64,000 nucleotides of DNA from Allium sativum (Eukaryota > Streptophyta > Magnoliopsida > Asparagales > Amaryllidaceae), in assembly GCA_030737875.1 (NCBI GenBank), contig CM060912.1:260324231-260388230 (forward strand), given 5' to 3'. A model generated the notes under the pieces. That model did no database searches. It saw only the letters and a list, made by a program, of their open reading frames with translations, and was not told where the DNA came from. A program made the position numbers and the translations under genes. Numbering within the stretch: position 1 is the stretch's first letter; each line of letters begins with the position of its first letter. Positions 47,402-59,461 of this stretch are shown in pieces.

Positions 47402-50365
47402 ATGACTCAAGACAGTAACAGTTCGGCGAACAAGCAGCCCATACCACCCGCTGTTCCTCCCGTTCAGCCTGGTACTATGGTTCCTCAACATGTACCTTTC
47501 TCGCATGGGGAACGGCCAGAGGAATTCACCGGTGTGGATTTCAAGCGATGGCAACAGAAAATGCTCTTTTACTTGACCACACTAGGACTGGCCAAGTACC
47601 TTGAAGAGGACCCTCCGAAAGTGGATGAACTCGAGCCTGACGCCACAAAAGTCGAAGCGCTCACTGCCTGGAAGAGTTCAGACTTCATTTGCAAGAATTA
47701 TATACTAAATGGCCTCGACAACAGCCTGTACAATGTATATTGTACTGTTCAAACTGCAAAGATCCTCTGGCAGGCATTGGAAAAGAAATACAAGACTGAA
47801 GACGCCGGCATGACGAAGTTCATAGTCGGAAGATTTCTGGATTACAAAATGGTCGACTCTAAGACAGTTGTCAGCCAAATTCAGGAACTTCAAGTCATTA
47901 TCCATGAAATTCATGATGAAAAGATGGCATTGAGTGAATCTTTCCAAGTCGCTGCGGCAATAGAAAAGTTACCTCCATCATGGAAGGAATTCAAAAACTA
48001 CTTGAAGCATAAGCGCAAGGAGATGTCCATGGAGGATCTGGTTGTTCGTCTCAGAATAGAGGAAGACAACAGAAAGTCTGAAAGGAAGACAACAAGCACC
48101 ATGGTGGCCAAAGCAAATGTGGTCGAGTCCGAAAAGAATAACAAAAGAAAAAGGGAGCATAATCCAAATGCAAAGAAGGCTAAGAAGTTCAAAGGAAACT
48201 GCCATAATTGCGGAAAGAAAGGTCACAAAGCAGTTGAGTGCCGAGGACCGAAGAAAAAGAAAGACGAAGCCAATGTTACTGAATGTGATAGGCTCTCAGA
48301 TGATGTTTCAGAAATGAACTTATCTGCTGTGATCTCCGAATGCAACTTGGTTGGCAACACGAAGGAATGGTTTGTGGATACTGGTGCCACAAAACACATT
48401 TGCGCTAACAAGTGGATGTTCTCCAACTACAAGCCTGCGACACAAGAAGAGCAACTCTTTATGGGAAACTCCTCCACGTCAAAGGTTGAAGGCAAGGGAA
48501 AAGTGGTTCTCAAAATGACTTCTGGAAAAGAACTTACTTTGAATGACGTGCTCCATGTTCCAGATATTCGGAAGAACTTGGTCTCGGGATCACTACTGAG
48601 CAAGAATGGATTCAAATTGGTCTTTGTTTCTGACAGTTTTGTATTATCTAAAAATGGAGTGTATGTGGGGAAAGGGTATGTGAGTGATGGTCTGTTCAAA
48701 ATGAATGTAATGACTATTGTACCAAAAGAAATGAATAAAGTGGAACCTTCCATTTATATCGCTGAGTCATTTAATATATGGCATAATCGATTAGGACATG
48801 TTAATTTTGATACTTTGCGAAAAATGATAAACTTAGAATTTATACCTAAGTTTACCATAGACTCAAATTACAAATGTGAAACATGTGCCGAATCAAAACT
48901 AACTAGAACTTCCTTTCATCAAGTTGAAAGGAATACGGAACCTCTAGAGTTAATTCACACAGATGTGTGCGATTTAAAAATGTGTCAAACTAGAGGAGGA
49001 AAACGGTATTTCATTACCTTTATTGACGACTGTACGAGATATTGTTATGTATATCTCCTTAGAAGCAAGGACGAAGCACTCGACGTATTTAAACAATACA
49101 AAGCAGAAGTTGAAAATCAACTTAATAAAAAGATAAAATCACTAAGAAGTGATAGAGGAGGAGAGTACGAATTTCCTTTTGAGGAGTTCTGCGCTGAATA
49201 TGGTATTATACATCAGACAACGGCACCATATTCCCCTCAATCAAACGGGATAGCAGAACGTAAAAACCGTACACTAAAAGAAATGATGAATGCTCTACTC
49301 ATTAGTTCTGGTTTACCAGATAACTTCTGGGGAGAAGCTATACTTTCTGCTAATCACATTCTTAACAAAGTGCCTCAAAAGAAGACTTCTAAATCACCAC
49401 ATGAATTGTGGAAAGGCAGACCACCATCCTACAAATACTTGAGAGTGTGGGGGTGTCTTGCCAAAGTTGAAATACCAAAACCAAAGAAGGTCAAAATTGG
49501 ACCTAAGACTATAGATTGCATATTTATAGGATATGCTCATAATAGTGCTGCATATCGATTTTTGGTGTACAAATCTGAAATCGATGACATTCATGAAAAC
49601 ACAATTATCGAATCCCGAAATGCTAGATTTTTTGAACACATTTATCCTCTTAAAATATCTGTTGAAACGATAGTTCAAAAGAGATCAAGGGTTACAGATA
49701 CTCCTGAGGATAATGTTAATCAAAATTCAAATGAAAAAATTGTTGATATCGAGGAACCCAGAAGGAGCAAACGCCAAAGGACTTCGAAAACCTTTGGACC
49801 CGATTTCTATGCATATATGATAGAAAATGAACCTCTAACTTACCAACAAGCAATGTCATCTCCCGATGCTCCTTATTGGAAAGAAGCCGTCAATAGTGAA
49901 ATAGAATCCATTTTACAAAACCATACGTGGGAACTAGTGGATCTCCCTAAAGGATCAAAACCGCTAGGGTATAAATGGATATTTAAGAAGAAACTCAAAG
50001 CTGACGGCTCTATAGATAAGTATAAAGCTCGTATAGTAATCAAAGGATTCAGACAGAAAGAAGATCTGGATTACTTTGATACATACTCTCCAGTTACCAG
50101 AATAACATCAATTAGGATGCTTATTGCAATCGCATCTATATTGAATTTGGAAATACATCAAATGGATGTGAAAACTGCGTTTTTGAACGGTGAACTGGAA
50201 GAAGAAATATACATGCTGCAACCTGAAGGGTTTGTAAGCCCAGGAAATGAAAAAAAGGTATGTAAATTAATTAAATCACTTTATGGTCTTAAACAAGCAC
50301 CAAAACAATGGCATGAGAAATTTGATGAAACTATGTTATCAAATGGATTCAAAATAAATGAATAA
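47402..50365 (+). CDS. Copia G gag-pol polyprotein, N-terminal 987 residues (to premature stop)
   Basis: I use the ATG at 47402 because the open frame upstream runs back into the LTR. Domains in order: copia-type gag (about 20-250); CCHC zinc knuckle [14 protein letters not shown] (267-280); aspartic protease core D-T-G-A (Asp 326); HHCC integrase zinc region starting H-N-R-L-G-H (461) with C-E-T-C; integrase catalytic Asp 521, Asp 584 and Glu 619; and the start of reverse transcriptase with Y-K-W-I-F-K-K and D-V-K-T-A-F-L-N-G. It ends at TAA 50363-50365, before the YVDD motif. The frame continues unchanged after the stop, so a single nonsense change separates it from a full-length polyprotein. 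Without the C-terminal part it cannot reverse transcribe. Confidence 0.93.
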   Translation: MTQDSNSSANKQPIPPAVPPVQPGTMVPQHVPFSHGERPEEFTGVDFKRWQQKMLFYLTTLGLAKYLEEDPPKVDELEPDATKVEALTAWKSSDFICKNYILNGLDNSLYNVYCTVQTAKILWQALEKKYKTEDAGMTKFIVGRFLDYKMVDSKTVVSQIQELQVIIHEIHDEKMALSESFQVAAAIEKLPPSWKEFKNYLKHKRKEMSMEDLVVRLRIEEDNRKSERKTTSTMVAKANVVESEKNNKRKREHNPNAKKAKKFKGNCHNCGKKGHKAVECRGPKKKKDEANVTECDRLSDDVSEMNLSAVISECNLVGNTKEWFVDTGATKHICANKWMFSNYKPATQEEQLFMGNSSTSKVEGKGKVVLKMTSGKELTLNDVLHVPDIRKNLVSGSLLSKNGFKLVFVSDSFVLSKNGVYVGKGYVSDGLFKMNVMTIVPKEMNKVEPSIYIAESFNIWHNRLGHVNFDTLRKMINLEFIPKFTIDSNYKCETCAESKLTRTSFHQVERNTEPLELIHTDVCDLKMCQTRGGKRYFITFIDDCTRYCYVYLLRSKDEALDVFKQYKAEVENQLNKKIKSLRSDRGGEYEFPFEEFCAEYGIIHQTTAPYSPQSNGIAERKNRTLKEMMNALLISSGLPDNFWGEAILSANHILNKVPQKKTSKSPHELWKGRPPSYKYLRVWGCLAKVEIPKPKKVKIGPKTIDCIFIGYAHNSAAYRFLVYKSEIDDIHENTIIESRNARFFEHIYPLKISVETIVQKRSRVTDTPEDNVNQNSNEKIVDIEEPRRSKRQRTSKTFGPDFYAYMIENEPLTYQQAMSSPDAPYWKEAVNSEIESILQNHTWELVDLPKGSKPLGYKWIFKKKLKADGSIDKYKARIVIKGFRQKEDLDYFDTYSPVTRITSIRMLIAIASILNLEIHQMDVKTAFLNGELEEEIYMLQPEGFVSPGNEKKVCKLIKSLYGLKQAPKQWHEKFDETMLSNGFKINE

Positions 50366-51370
50366 GATAAATGTGTTTATATAAAATACACAGATATTGG
50401 ATATGTCATTGTATGTCTCTATGTTGATGACTTATTAATCATAGGCAATAATAAGGCCATAATAACATCAACAAAAGATATGTTATCCTCTAGATTTGAC
50501 ATGAAAGATCTAGGACTAGCTGATGTAATATTGGGTGTCAAAATTGTAAGAACACCACAGGGATATGTATTATCCCAATCACATTACATAGCCAAGATAC
50601 TTGAAAAATTCAAGCAATACAATATAACTATTGCAAAATCGCCAATAGATATGAACCAAAATTGGGTTAAAAACACTGGTGACAGTATATATCAGCTTGA
50701 ATATTCTCGCATATTAGGAAGTATCATGTATGTAATGAATTGCACAAGACCAGATATCGCATATGCTGTAAGTAAACTTAGTAGATTTACCAGCAATCCT
50801 GGTAAACATCATTGGAAAGCAATAATAAGAGTTCTTGGATATCTAAAATATACACAGAACTTTGGTTTGCATTATACAAATTATCCTTCAGTGGTGGAAG
50901 GTTACAGCGACGCAAATTGGATAACTGGCTCAAATGACACAAAATCCACAAGTGGATATGTGTTTACATTAGGAAATGGAGCAATCTCCTGGAAATCATC
51001 CAAACAGACTTGCATAGCAAGGTCGACAATGGAATCAGAGTTCATTGCTCTAGATAAAGCCGCAGAAGAAGCAGATTGGCTTAGGGGTTTTTTGGAAGAT
51101 ATTCCAAATTGGGAAAAACCTGTACCTCCAATATGTATACATTGTGACAGTCAATCTGCTATAGGAAGGGCAAATAGTACATTGTATAATGGTAAGTCAC
51201 GACATATTCGTCGTAGACATAAAACCATAAGACAACTTCTCTCTAATGGAGTTATCACTATAGACTATGTAAGGTCAAAGGATAACATAGCGGATCCACT
51301 TACCAAAGGCTTGCCAAGAGAGAAAGTTCAAACCTTATCGATGGGAATGGGTTTAAGACCTATGAATTAA
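50366..51370 (+). pseudogene. Copia G pol remainder: RT C-terminal half and RNase H
   Basis: It is in the same frame as the preceding gag-pol and separated only by TAA 50363-50365. It holds the reverse transcriptase active site Y-V-D-D (50420-50431), the connecting segment with L-G-V-K-I and T-R-P-D-I-A-Y-A-V, and an RNase H domain with Y-S-D-A-N-W, S-T-M-E-S-E-F, C-D-S-Q-S-A-I and S-R-H-I motifs. The end I-A-D-P-L-T-K-G-L is typical for copia. The first ATG after the stop is at 50480, downstream of YVDD, so re-initiation would not give a working enzyme. No other break is visible. Confidence 0.9.
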
Positions 51371-51929
51371 AAGTTTTCTAAAACAGAAACCCCACCTAGT
51401 TGACTGGAGATCCCAAGATCTAGGTTCAAAGGGACAACTAAGTTATAGAAAAACTTAATGGCACTGTTAAAATACAAACCATTCCTATGATAAGTCAGTG
51501 CACGACCCGTCGGAGAATAGGATAAGCTTAGCTTTTAATGATGTCTATACTGTGGTGTTATAAAAGACCCAAGTGGAGTATTACGGGATACTCTTTATAG
51601 AATCACCTACGTGAGTGTGAAGGTGCCGCTTCAAAAAGAATTGTAAGGTCGAATTCGTTAAACACTCATGAGACCAAGCGGGTGTTCATGGCAAAAACGA
51701 ACACAAACAGAGAACCAAGGAAGTTTGGAAATCATGTTGTGTGTTATCTGCTATCTTGACCTATGCAAAAAGCTTACAGTTCAAGGACATTTACAAGTCT
51801 ACTGATTCGCTAGTAGGTCAAATAGATAAACACTAGGAAAGTTCAAGGCCATAGTGCTACTTTAACCGATACAACATTATTTCAATAAGTTAAGAACATA
51901 TTAAAGAATTACTCATTTATGTGGGGGAT
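51371..51929 (+). other. Copia G 3' untranslated internal region with PPT
   Basis: The 559 bp from the pol stop to the right LTR have no open frame of note. They end in TGTGGGGGAT (51920-51929), the plus-strand priming polypurine tract, directly before TGTTAG. Confidence 0.85.
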
Positions 51930-52757
51930 TGTTAGAAATAAATGAGTTGTAGGGTAATAGTCCCATATCATGTAAGACTAAGGGTTATAGGTCCTTATAT
52001 ATTAGGGTAGTTACCCTATATCAATTACAAGGATATGAGAGAGGTGAAATAGAGGGATGCAAGACCAAGGGGTGGTGCACCGCACCACCCCGCACCCGCA
52101 CCCGTACCCGAGCCCGAGCCCGTGCTCGTGCCCGCGCCCGCGCCCGCTCCCGTACGCGTGTGCGAATGGGCGTTTGAGGCGTCTTGTAGGCACTTAGCAC
52201 TTTGCAATGTGCACTGTGCATTGTGCATTAGCGGGCCGGAACTATATTTTTGCTGCACTGTGCATTAGCGGGCCGAAACTACTGGGCTTAACGGTCATGG
52301 GTTTTTTGCGAAGCGGATACAAATTCAAATGGTTGCAACGTTTGAAAACGGGTCGCTACCTTTCCAAACGATGCGTCCATTGATTCAAATCGTCACCCGC
52401 CTCAGATATAAATAAGATGGAAGTCAGAACCGCTTTCTTCACCGAAAATCGAATTCTGTCCATCTTCTTCCTCCCTCGCACGCTTGTTCTGAAACACACT
52501 TTTCTTGAGTTCGTCGCCGTTCGCATCGCCAGCGCAGCCTTGCGAACAAGATTCCGTTTCACCTTGGGAAACAGTTGCTCGATTCAACCCAAACGCGCCG
52601 TAGGGGGAGCAAATCTGTTTTAAGGGAACAGCAGAGTGCTGGACTCGGATTTCACAATCAAGTTTACAACCGGAATACAAAACGGTACATCTTCTTCTTG
52701 ATCAATTTCAATTTTTCTGGTAACCCAATTTCGAATTAGGGTTTTCCTGTGTTAACA
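51930..52757 (+). repeat. 3' LTR of copia G
   Basis: It is 828 bp, collinear with 46484-47329, with three fewer CCCGNN hexamers and about six point differences. It is followed by AATCG (52758-52762) and return to CACTA D. Confidence 0.95.
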
Positions 52758-52937
52758 AATCGTACAGTATAATATTAATACATTTCAGCTTTAAAGGTCT
52801 GGTACTATTTATAGATGCAAGCCATAGTATTGTTAATATTAACAGAAAGGTAATACCAGTAATTTGCTGACCATCTCTCAAGCTGATCAGTCGTTACTGT
52901 TCCCTAATATAATGAGACCTATTTTGGTCGTATACCA

Positions 52938-53278
52938 ATGCAAGTAGGGTATGGGATTCATCATAGCAATATGGAGCAGTTACCTCAGCCTATTTTGGAC
53001 CATCATATGAGGGTGGAAGCTAATGATAATGTTATTAATAACAACCTGCATGATATCGATGAGCATGCACTGGATATGAATGGAAATCGAAGTTCAGGTT
53101 CAATTGATGGAAATAACCATCATTTAGTTGAAGGTTCATTTCAGAATGATTTGAATCATACATTGAGCCGTCCGTTTGATGGCTTATCTTTCAATTTCGG
53201 TGGTTTGGATGTCCTCTAGGAGATATCGATGATGACTTTGTCAATGAGAATGATTTGATGGGATACTCGGGAACATAA
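52938..53278 (+). pseudogene. Unrecognised exon-like fragment in CACTA D
   Basis: An open frame of 93 codons from ATG 52938, ending at TAG 53217-53219, is rich in Asn, His and Asp (N-N-N-L-H-D-I-D-E-H). An adjacent frame continues the same acidic character to TAA 53276-53278 (D-D-D-F-V-N-E-N-D). I do not recognise a family. It may be an exon of a captured gene, or part of the element's own non-transposase gene, with a small frame-shifting change at about 53215. The evidence is composition and location only. Confidence 0.3.
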
Positions 53279-54672
53279 GCAAGTGTCATTCATTTATATG
53301 TATAGTGAAAGGATGTTATTTTCTTGAATTTTTTATTTTATTTGCACATCGTATGTTTCAGGGAATTCTATTTTAAGGTGCAGCTGCTTGCACATTTGGC
53401 TGGGATACGAAGTCATCAATCAATAACTGGTAAACTGTATGTACTTGACGACCGTTGTTTGTTTATTGTTGGTTTTGATTTTTAAAGATCATAACGATTA
53501 AGTAGACTAGGTAGTTTGAGGAACCTTTTTTTATTAAAAAAGGGAAAAAGAAAAAAATGACTTACATATGAAGGAGTTAGCACAGAATCAAGAATGGTAT
53601 AAAGAATTGATTTAATGACAAAGAGTGAAATTTTGTTAGTGTCACAAACCTAGAGCATGTGTATATATCACACAGGCAAGAAAGTTTTATGAATCTGCCA
53701 ATCCTCTCCGGGTATGATAGTTCCCTATACTTGGTGGTCCGCATAACTTGGTTTTTCCTCCACATTTGGCAAAGTTAGAACGGGGATTCATTGAGTAAAC
53801 AGGGTTATTTATTTGTCCTGTTCGTTTTCTCCATATAGAATAGTACTAAAATCCCCTACCATAAGTAAATAAAGGCATTAGTGTGTGTTTTTACATAATC
53901 CCATAGTGCCGCTCTCTTCACTTATCTGGCTGATTGTGTGCATACACAAATGTACAATAGAAAGTCCAACCTGCTTTATTTTGTACCACACCCCAGTACT
54001 CTGTTGCTTGCTTTTAAGAACAATTGTATTTGGCCATATTTAAGTATCTAAAAGGACCAAAATTCTACTTTTATTCCGTTTGTCTCTATCTCCTACTGAA
54101 ATGCATTTAACAAAATCAGCAACCTTTGTCTTTGGGAAGTTTGTTATCTGCTAACTCTACTAAAGAGGGCTGTTTTTTTAGAAAGCTCTATGTTATTGTC
54201 ATCACCTGAATATTTCAGAAAGCTCTATGTTACCGTCTATATATTAACAGTAAACTCAATTAAGTGCAAATTTATGAGTTTGTACACAGGGAATGGATCC
54301 AGAGGCTCCATATGATGATGAAAATAATGAAGTTGAAGACACAGATGTAGACCAAGAAGATGTTGTTTTGATTAAAACCCGACAAGTCATATGTCTCTTT
54401 CCTCTTCTGTAAAACTTGAATAGTGATTTAGTGGAATAGAGATGCCATTTGATTAACCAAATTTTCTTATCCAAGGTCAAATTCCATCAGAATGGTATAA
54501 TGAAGCAAGTGTGGTATATCTATTATTGTTCTATTTTAGTTTTTGCAACAACGATGCAGAAATGTCGGTCAAAATAGATTTATCCACATCCAAGCCATGC
54601 ATATAATTTAATGTGTTTGTTCAAGTTTAAATGGTTTTGTTTATATTTGTTAGATCCAGTACTTAGAGGTTT

Positions 54673-54813
54673 ATAGCTGTTGGACTTGGAGTTTTTGTAA
54701 TGCTTTTAGCATTGGCTATTTCATACATCATCATCAAGCGTAGGGCAGACCATCGAATAATTTGCCAGGCCAAATCTCTGTTTGATATCGACAACAGACT
54801 CGATCTTGCTTGA
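54673..54813 (+). pseudogene. Possible captured fragment encoding one membrane segment
   Basis: A frame ending at TGA 54811-54813 reads a ~19-residue hydrophobic stretch (G-V-F-V-M-L-L-A-L-A-I-S-Y-I-I-I) followed by K-R-R and further basic residues, the layout of a transmembrane helix with a cytoplasmic stop-transfer sequence. Plant receptor-like kinases have this pattern, but no kinase or extracellular domain is next to it, so the family is not identified. An acidic exon-like piece after a CACAG acceptor at 54289 (M-D-P-E-A-P-Y-D-D-E) is equally unassigned. Confidence 0.3.
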
Positions 54814-55178
54814 GTTTCAGGCTAACCAGCTTTAGTGATTATGGTAGTTGGCTACCTTAGCTAGTTGTTTATATTAATTATTTATAGGTTGACTATATGT
54901 ATATATATGCACTATGTATTGATTATTTATAGGTCAACAACTCTGTTTTCTGTTGGATGAGTTGCAGCGAAGCAATAGTAAATTGAGTTGTTTAAATAAT
55001 CGTACGTATCTATTTCATCAGAGCAGCGCCAACTGTGAACAGCCTTTAAGCATCCCAGAAATTTCTCGCATTCATTTTCTTTTCTCTTTATTTCCTTTTT
55101 CCTTTGTCAAATATTTGCAGTCAATTTGCAGGCAAAATATTCATAAAAACTCAGATCTAGCGTTCGCAAGATATTTTC

Positions 55179-57487
55179 ATGGAGACGAAAGCTATGGATG
55201 TTGGAATTCTTACCATGGATATCTATTTTCCACCCACCTGTGTTCAGCACGTAAGTATTTCCTTGACCTATTATCCGTCCTAAAATTTGTTTTTTCCTTT
55301 TTGTCTTGATTTGAAATGATGAGTGAAGCTTGTTGGAATCAAGCGATTCAGCCTATTACACTGTCATGATGCTTGCATTGCATTTCCGATATGTAATTTC
55401 ATTTCCCGTCTTAATCCGGAGATGAAAGTATAATGTTTTACACTGACAGAAGGTATTAGGTTTAACCATAACTGTTGTACTTCTAATATGTTAAGCACCC
55501 GCCTAACCGTTAATGCAGTGTTGGTGTAGCGTAAAAAAGTTACGTTTTGATTAATTCATTTTAGGATTGCACAATTTTAGTTTGAATAATAGATGAAGAT
55601 GGGTTTTTTATTTTTCCTTTTTTCTTTTTGAATTGGAAAAAATGCATCCACATTTAGCAAAGATTAATATTTGTCTTTAATCAATTGATTTGTATTGCAG
55701 GAGGAACTTGAAGCTTATGATGGAGCAAGCAAGGGAAAGTACACAATCGGGTTGGGGAAAGATTGTATGGCATTTTTTACAGAAGTGGAGGATGTCATTT
55801 TCATGAGGTCATTGGAAGTTTCTGATTTTTGAATTTCATCGTATCTATATTGTCCGATGTCATATTCAAATTGGAAGTTGCATTATTTTTGTTTTTTGGT
55901 GTAGTTTGACAGTTGTTATGTCGCTCCTTGAGAAATATCAAATTGATCCAAAAATGATTGGGAGATTGGAAGTTGGTACAGAGACGGTAATAGATAAGAG
56001 TAAATCAATTAAGACTTGGCTCATGCAAATTTTTGGGGTATATTTTTTTTGGCTGATGCCTAAGTTTTTTTTTCAAATTTATTTTCATATTAATTTTTAT
56101 GACTGTTCTAAAATCTAGCTGATATGGTGAGACAACTTACTTTGCTGAACTCAATCTCAGTGGCAGTGCCTTAATAAAAGAATGATAGAAAAATAACGCT
56201 TGGTTTAGATAAATGTAACAAAATGTTTTTTTTATAAACATAATTCAACTGCACAAATCCAGTACTCTGTTTTCGGAGTGATTTGATACTTGTATTTATA
56301 AGTTTGCATTAATTTGAAAGCTGCTAGGCTTACCAAGTTTCATAAATAAAACTGAAAATACGTTGTGTAGTATATCAAGTTGAACTAAAGATGGAGCGCA
56401 TGCTGAGAGATTTCTTTGTATGTTTTATTGTGCAATTACATTCGGTCTTGCATGAAATTATATTAAAGGTAGTTTCTATGAAGAACAAAGAGAACTCTTT
56501 TTTCAAAATTACAAGATTTTGTTTTCTATCAAAAAAAAAAATTTGATTTTGTAATAAATCTCGGCATCAAAGTACAATATGAAACAATAAATCAATTTTG
56601 TGCAACAAGTAACTTGATATAACACTTCAAATTAATTTGAAATGCCTACTTTTCCGGGGTATCTTTAGTACCTAATGATCTAGAAGCTTTGCTGATTGAT
56701 GAAGTAAGGGTCTATCTTTAAATTTTGTCCTCTTAATAGAAAATGGCATATTTTCCTCTTATCGTCTGATTATTTTTTCTTTTATTTAGAGCTGTTAAAT
56801 TATGGAACTTCCTAAACATCAACTCCTAACTACTCATCTTGGAACCAAATTCATTGACTCCCTATAGCATTAATTTGTTTCTGGATATTGTCAACTTGTT
56901 TTCATGACCATCTACATTAAATACAGCAAGGGATGTTGTTACTTAATTCTTCATGGTGCAACCACATTCACAATTTATGGGGTGATATTGGACGATAACC
57001 ATAACATAAATTTTTAAGAAGCAGCTGTTGGGCATGTACATATAATATTCTGATTATGTCTTTTTCTTCTTTTCATCACTTTTATTGATCATCTTGGTGA
57101 TATCCTTCTCACATCTGTTTTCTTATGTAATGCCACCCGTAAGACTTGTTGACGACGTTTGTGTTTTTTGAATTTGATTAAATAATGAGTGTTTTTCTTA
57201 CATTGAGGATCACTCTTTCATGAAAAAGAAGAAGCATGTGTTGGGGTATAAGATACTTAGATATTTCGTGGTTGCACCATTTAATGTGTACCTGGTTATT
57301 TTTATTTTTTAAATTGTATAAAGACGCCCAAAGTAACAGTCCTGTTACTTCACACTATATAGATTTAGGACATATCAATGTTTAGTGTATCATAATATTT
57401 TAAAAAAATGGACAGGAAAGTGGCAATATTGACATAGAAGGAGTTGATTCAACAAACGCATGATATGGTGGAACAGCTGCTCTATTT
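55179..57487 (+). pseudogene. HMGS: Captured 5' part of a hydroxymethylglutaryl-CoA synthase gene (four exons), truncated
   Basis: HMGS condenses acetyl-CoA with acetoacetyl-CoA in the cytosolic mevalonate pathway. Exons: 55179-55250 (D-I-Y-F-P-P-T-C-V-Q, then GTAAGT), 55701-55807 ([14 protein letters not shown]), 55905-56037 ([20 protein letters not shown]) and 57416 to about 57487 (E-G-V-D-S-T-N-A, TGA, Y-G-G-T-A-A-L). Splice sites AG/GT are kept, and the spliced frame is open for 119 codons. Codon 120, equivalent to plant catalytic Cys117, is TGA (57461-57463). Similarity stops after G-T-A-A-L, so about three quarters of the enzyme is missing. The start may instead be the inner ATG at 55194. 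This is a transduplicated host gene piece inside CACTA D, not a working gene. Confidence 0.9.
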
Positions 57488-59018
57488 ACCATTACCGATC
57501 AATTCTAGTTTCCCCTTAATCATAATATTTTTAAAAGTACTTATGATAGGTATGCCATTACCGATCAATTCTATTTTTCCCTTGACCATTTCAGTTTCTA
57601 AGTACATGCTTTTTTATTCTGTTCGACGGTCAATTTGAGTTTTTTTACCTTTTCAAATATAAGTTTCAGAGCACGCGAACTTTTTTATATGCATATTACT
57701 CATGATAGGTATGATAAATTAATCTTTCTACACACGATAGAGAATTTATAAACCATCTGTTGGATATAGTTGATGAAATTGTGGCTAATGTTATCTACTC
57801 TGACAAGTTAGTAAACTAGCTTTTGGATATAGTTGGCGATGCTACTGTGTTGAACAATATTTTACTCTAATTTGTAAGAAGTACATCTTTCAGATGAAAT
57901 CAATCACAACACATTCAGGCATAGCTCATCGTGTTTCTATCGCATGCTTGGATTACATGCATTCTTGGCCTATTTCATGCGACGATGGGTCGTTTCCATT
58001 AGATGGCCAATTACATGGTATGAGGGGATATTCTGCCGTATGCATCCGATGTGTCCGATGCAGAGTGTGGTTTTCCCTCCAACAGCTATCCCTTCTTACT
58101 GCCATTTTCTTTATATTTCCTCAGAATGATTCAAATATTATTACTACATTCATCTTACAGACAAATGCACTCTTTTTTGGGAAGATGCCAAATGGATAAG
58201 GAGGAAACTTTAGATGTCAGGTCTCTCGAAATCATTTGGTAAGTCAAATAATAACTACACTAATGTTTTTTCAGTTTACTGTTTGTGCAAATAATCATGA
58301 CCAATCATATGGATAGAAGAATGAAAGATTGTTGTCACTCTTTTGCTGATCATCATAAATACAGAAATTAAACATGGAACCTTATTAATTACTGGCTATT
58401 GCATGACAGGTTTTTAATCATTCGTCCCAGTTTAGCTTATCTTATGGATTCAACTAATGCATGTTGTTTGTATTATGTCTCATATATCACATAAGGGTAT
58501 GTGATGGATATTGATAATTTATGTTCAGTAAGAAATTACACATAAAAATGCATCACCTTATTATTGTTCTGCTGCTTTACACAACTAAACAAGGTCTCTA
58601 TGGTATTATATGCATCAAATATATACTTCCCAATTTTTCAATGATTGCTTCACAAATTAATAACTAAACCCATAAAAACACATTCTTCTTTATAAAAAAT
58701 TATTAGTACTTAAAGATGTATGCCATGCAAAGAGAAACATATCCAATGTCAATCTGTTATGGAGCTAATATTAGATGTGATAATATCATTTGTATTCTCA
58801 ATTTTCCTACTCAAATTTATATATTTTTAGCAGGTATTTTAACATCCGAGGGAGAACAACTTCTATTGATATCATTATGAATTACTATAGTGTGTTGTGA
58901 AACCCGAAAGAACAACTTTTCCTATGGTTGCAGTTTAAGTTTATTGGCTTTAGCTTTTAGTCGTTGAATCTTCAGTATTAATGCATTCTCGTACATTGTG
59001 AACCAAGACATGTTCTCG
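57488..59018 (+). other. CACTA D interior after the HMGS fragment, no gene supported
   Basis: It is AT-rich. It has a local ~36 bp duplication (about 57489-57524 and 57555-57590, shared ATTACCGATCAATTCTA). Overlapping open frames at 57894-58242 have no domain I recognise and lack codon-like bias. The DNA could include introns of captured genes, but nothing proves it. Confidence 0.5.
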
Positions 59019-59019
59019 T

Positions 59020-59176
59020 ACATTGTGATTGTAAAATAAAATTGTAGCATTGTTTTCATAATTTATTATTGTTTTTATGGTTATGGTTACTGAAAATTAC
59101 ATTGTGATTGTAAAATAAAGTTTACCTTGTTTTCATAATTTATTATTGTTTTTATGGTTATGGTTACTGAAAATTA
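59020..59176 (+). repeat. Tandem duplication (~78 bp x 2) near the right end of CACTA D
   Basis: Both copies contain ACATTGTGATTGTAAAATAA and TTTTATGGTTATGGTTACTG and differ by a small indel and a few bases. Confidence 0.9.
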
Positions 59177-59238
59177 GCCAATATTGATAATTAATATTCG
59201 TATTTATGTCAGAAAGAATGAATTGCATGTTTATGGTT

Positions 59239-59461
59239 GAAACACTCATTGAGTATTGTAGATTATGAACTTCAAACACTCATCAAGTGTTGTAGATTAT
59301 CAAACCGAAACACTCATCAAGTGTTGTAGATTATCAAACTGAAACACTCACCGAGTGTTACAGATTATCAAATTGAAACACTCACCTAGTGTTGCAGATT
59401 ATGAACTTGAAACCCTCACTGAGTGTTGCAGATTATTAAACTGTAACACCTGCTAAGTGTT
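59239..59461 (+). repeat. Subterminal repeat array of CACTA D
   Basis: About seven units of ~33 bp have the form GAAACACTCATCAAGTGTTG plus TAGATTATCAAACT. Each holds an inverted AACACT...AGTGTT core. The array ends ~100 bp from the right terminus. Single AGTGTTT motifs occur near the left end (about 45496-45533). In En/Spm, subterminal repeats bind the element's TnpA protein, which suggests the same role here. Confidence 0.8.

Larger units (their letters stand above)
46484..52757 (+). mobile_element. Element G: nearly intact Ty1/copia retrotransposon
   Basis: Exact AATCG duplications flank it (46479-46483 and 52758-52762). LTRs (846 and 828 bp) run TGTTAGAAATAAATG to GTGTTAACA and differ by roughly six substitutions and one 18 bp indel. 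One long frame encodes gag through RNase H (47402-51370) with a single in-frame TAA. A purine tract (TGTGGGGGAT) precedes the right LTR. It sits inside CACTA D and is one of the youngest insertions in the window. A standard initiator-Met primer site is not present after LTR1. Confidence 0.95.

Noticed and set aside
57461..57463. TGA at the HMGS catalytic Cys read as selenocysteine.
   Set aside because: Land plants lack selenocysteine insertion machinery, similarity ends a few codons later, and the fragment lies inside a transposon. It is a nonsense change.
55179..57487. A working HMGS host gene.
   Set aside because: Only about 119 codons of a ~460-residue enzyme are present, the active-site Cys is lost, and no later exons follow before the CACTA end.
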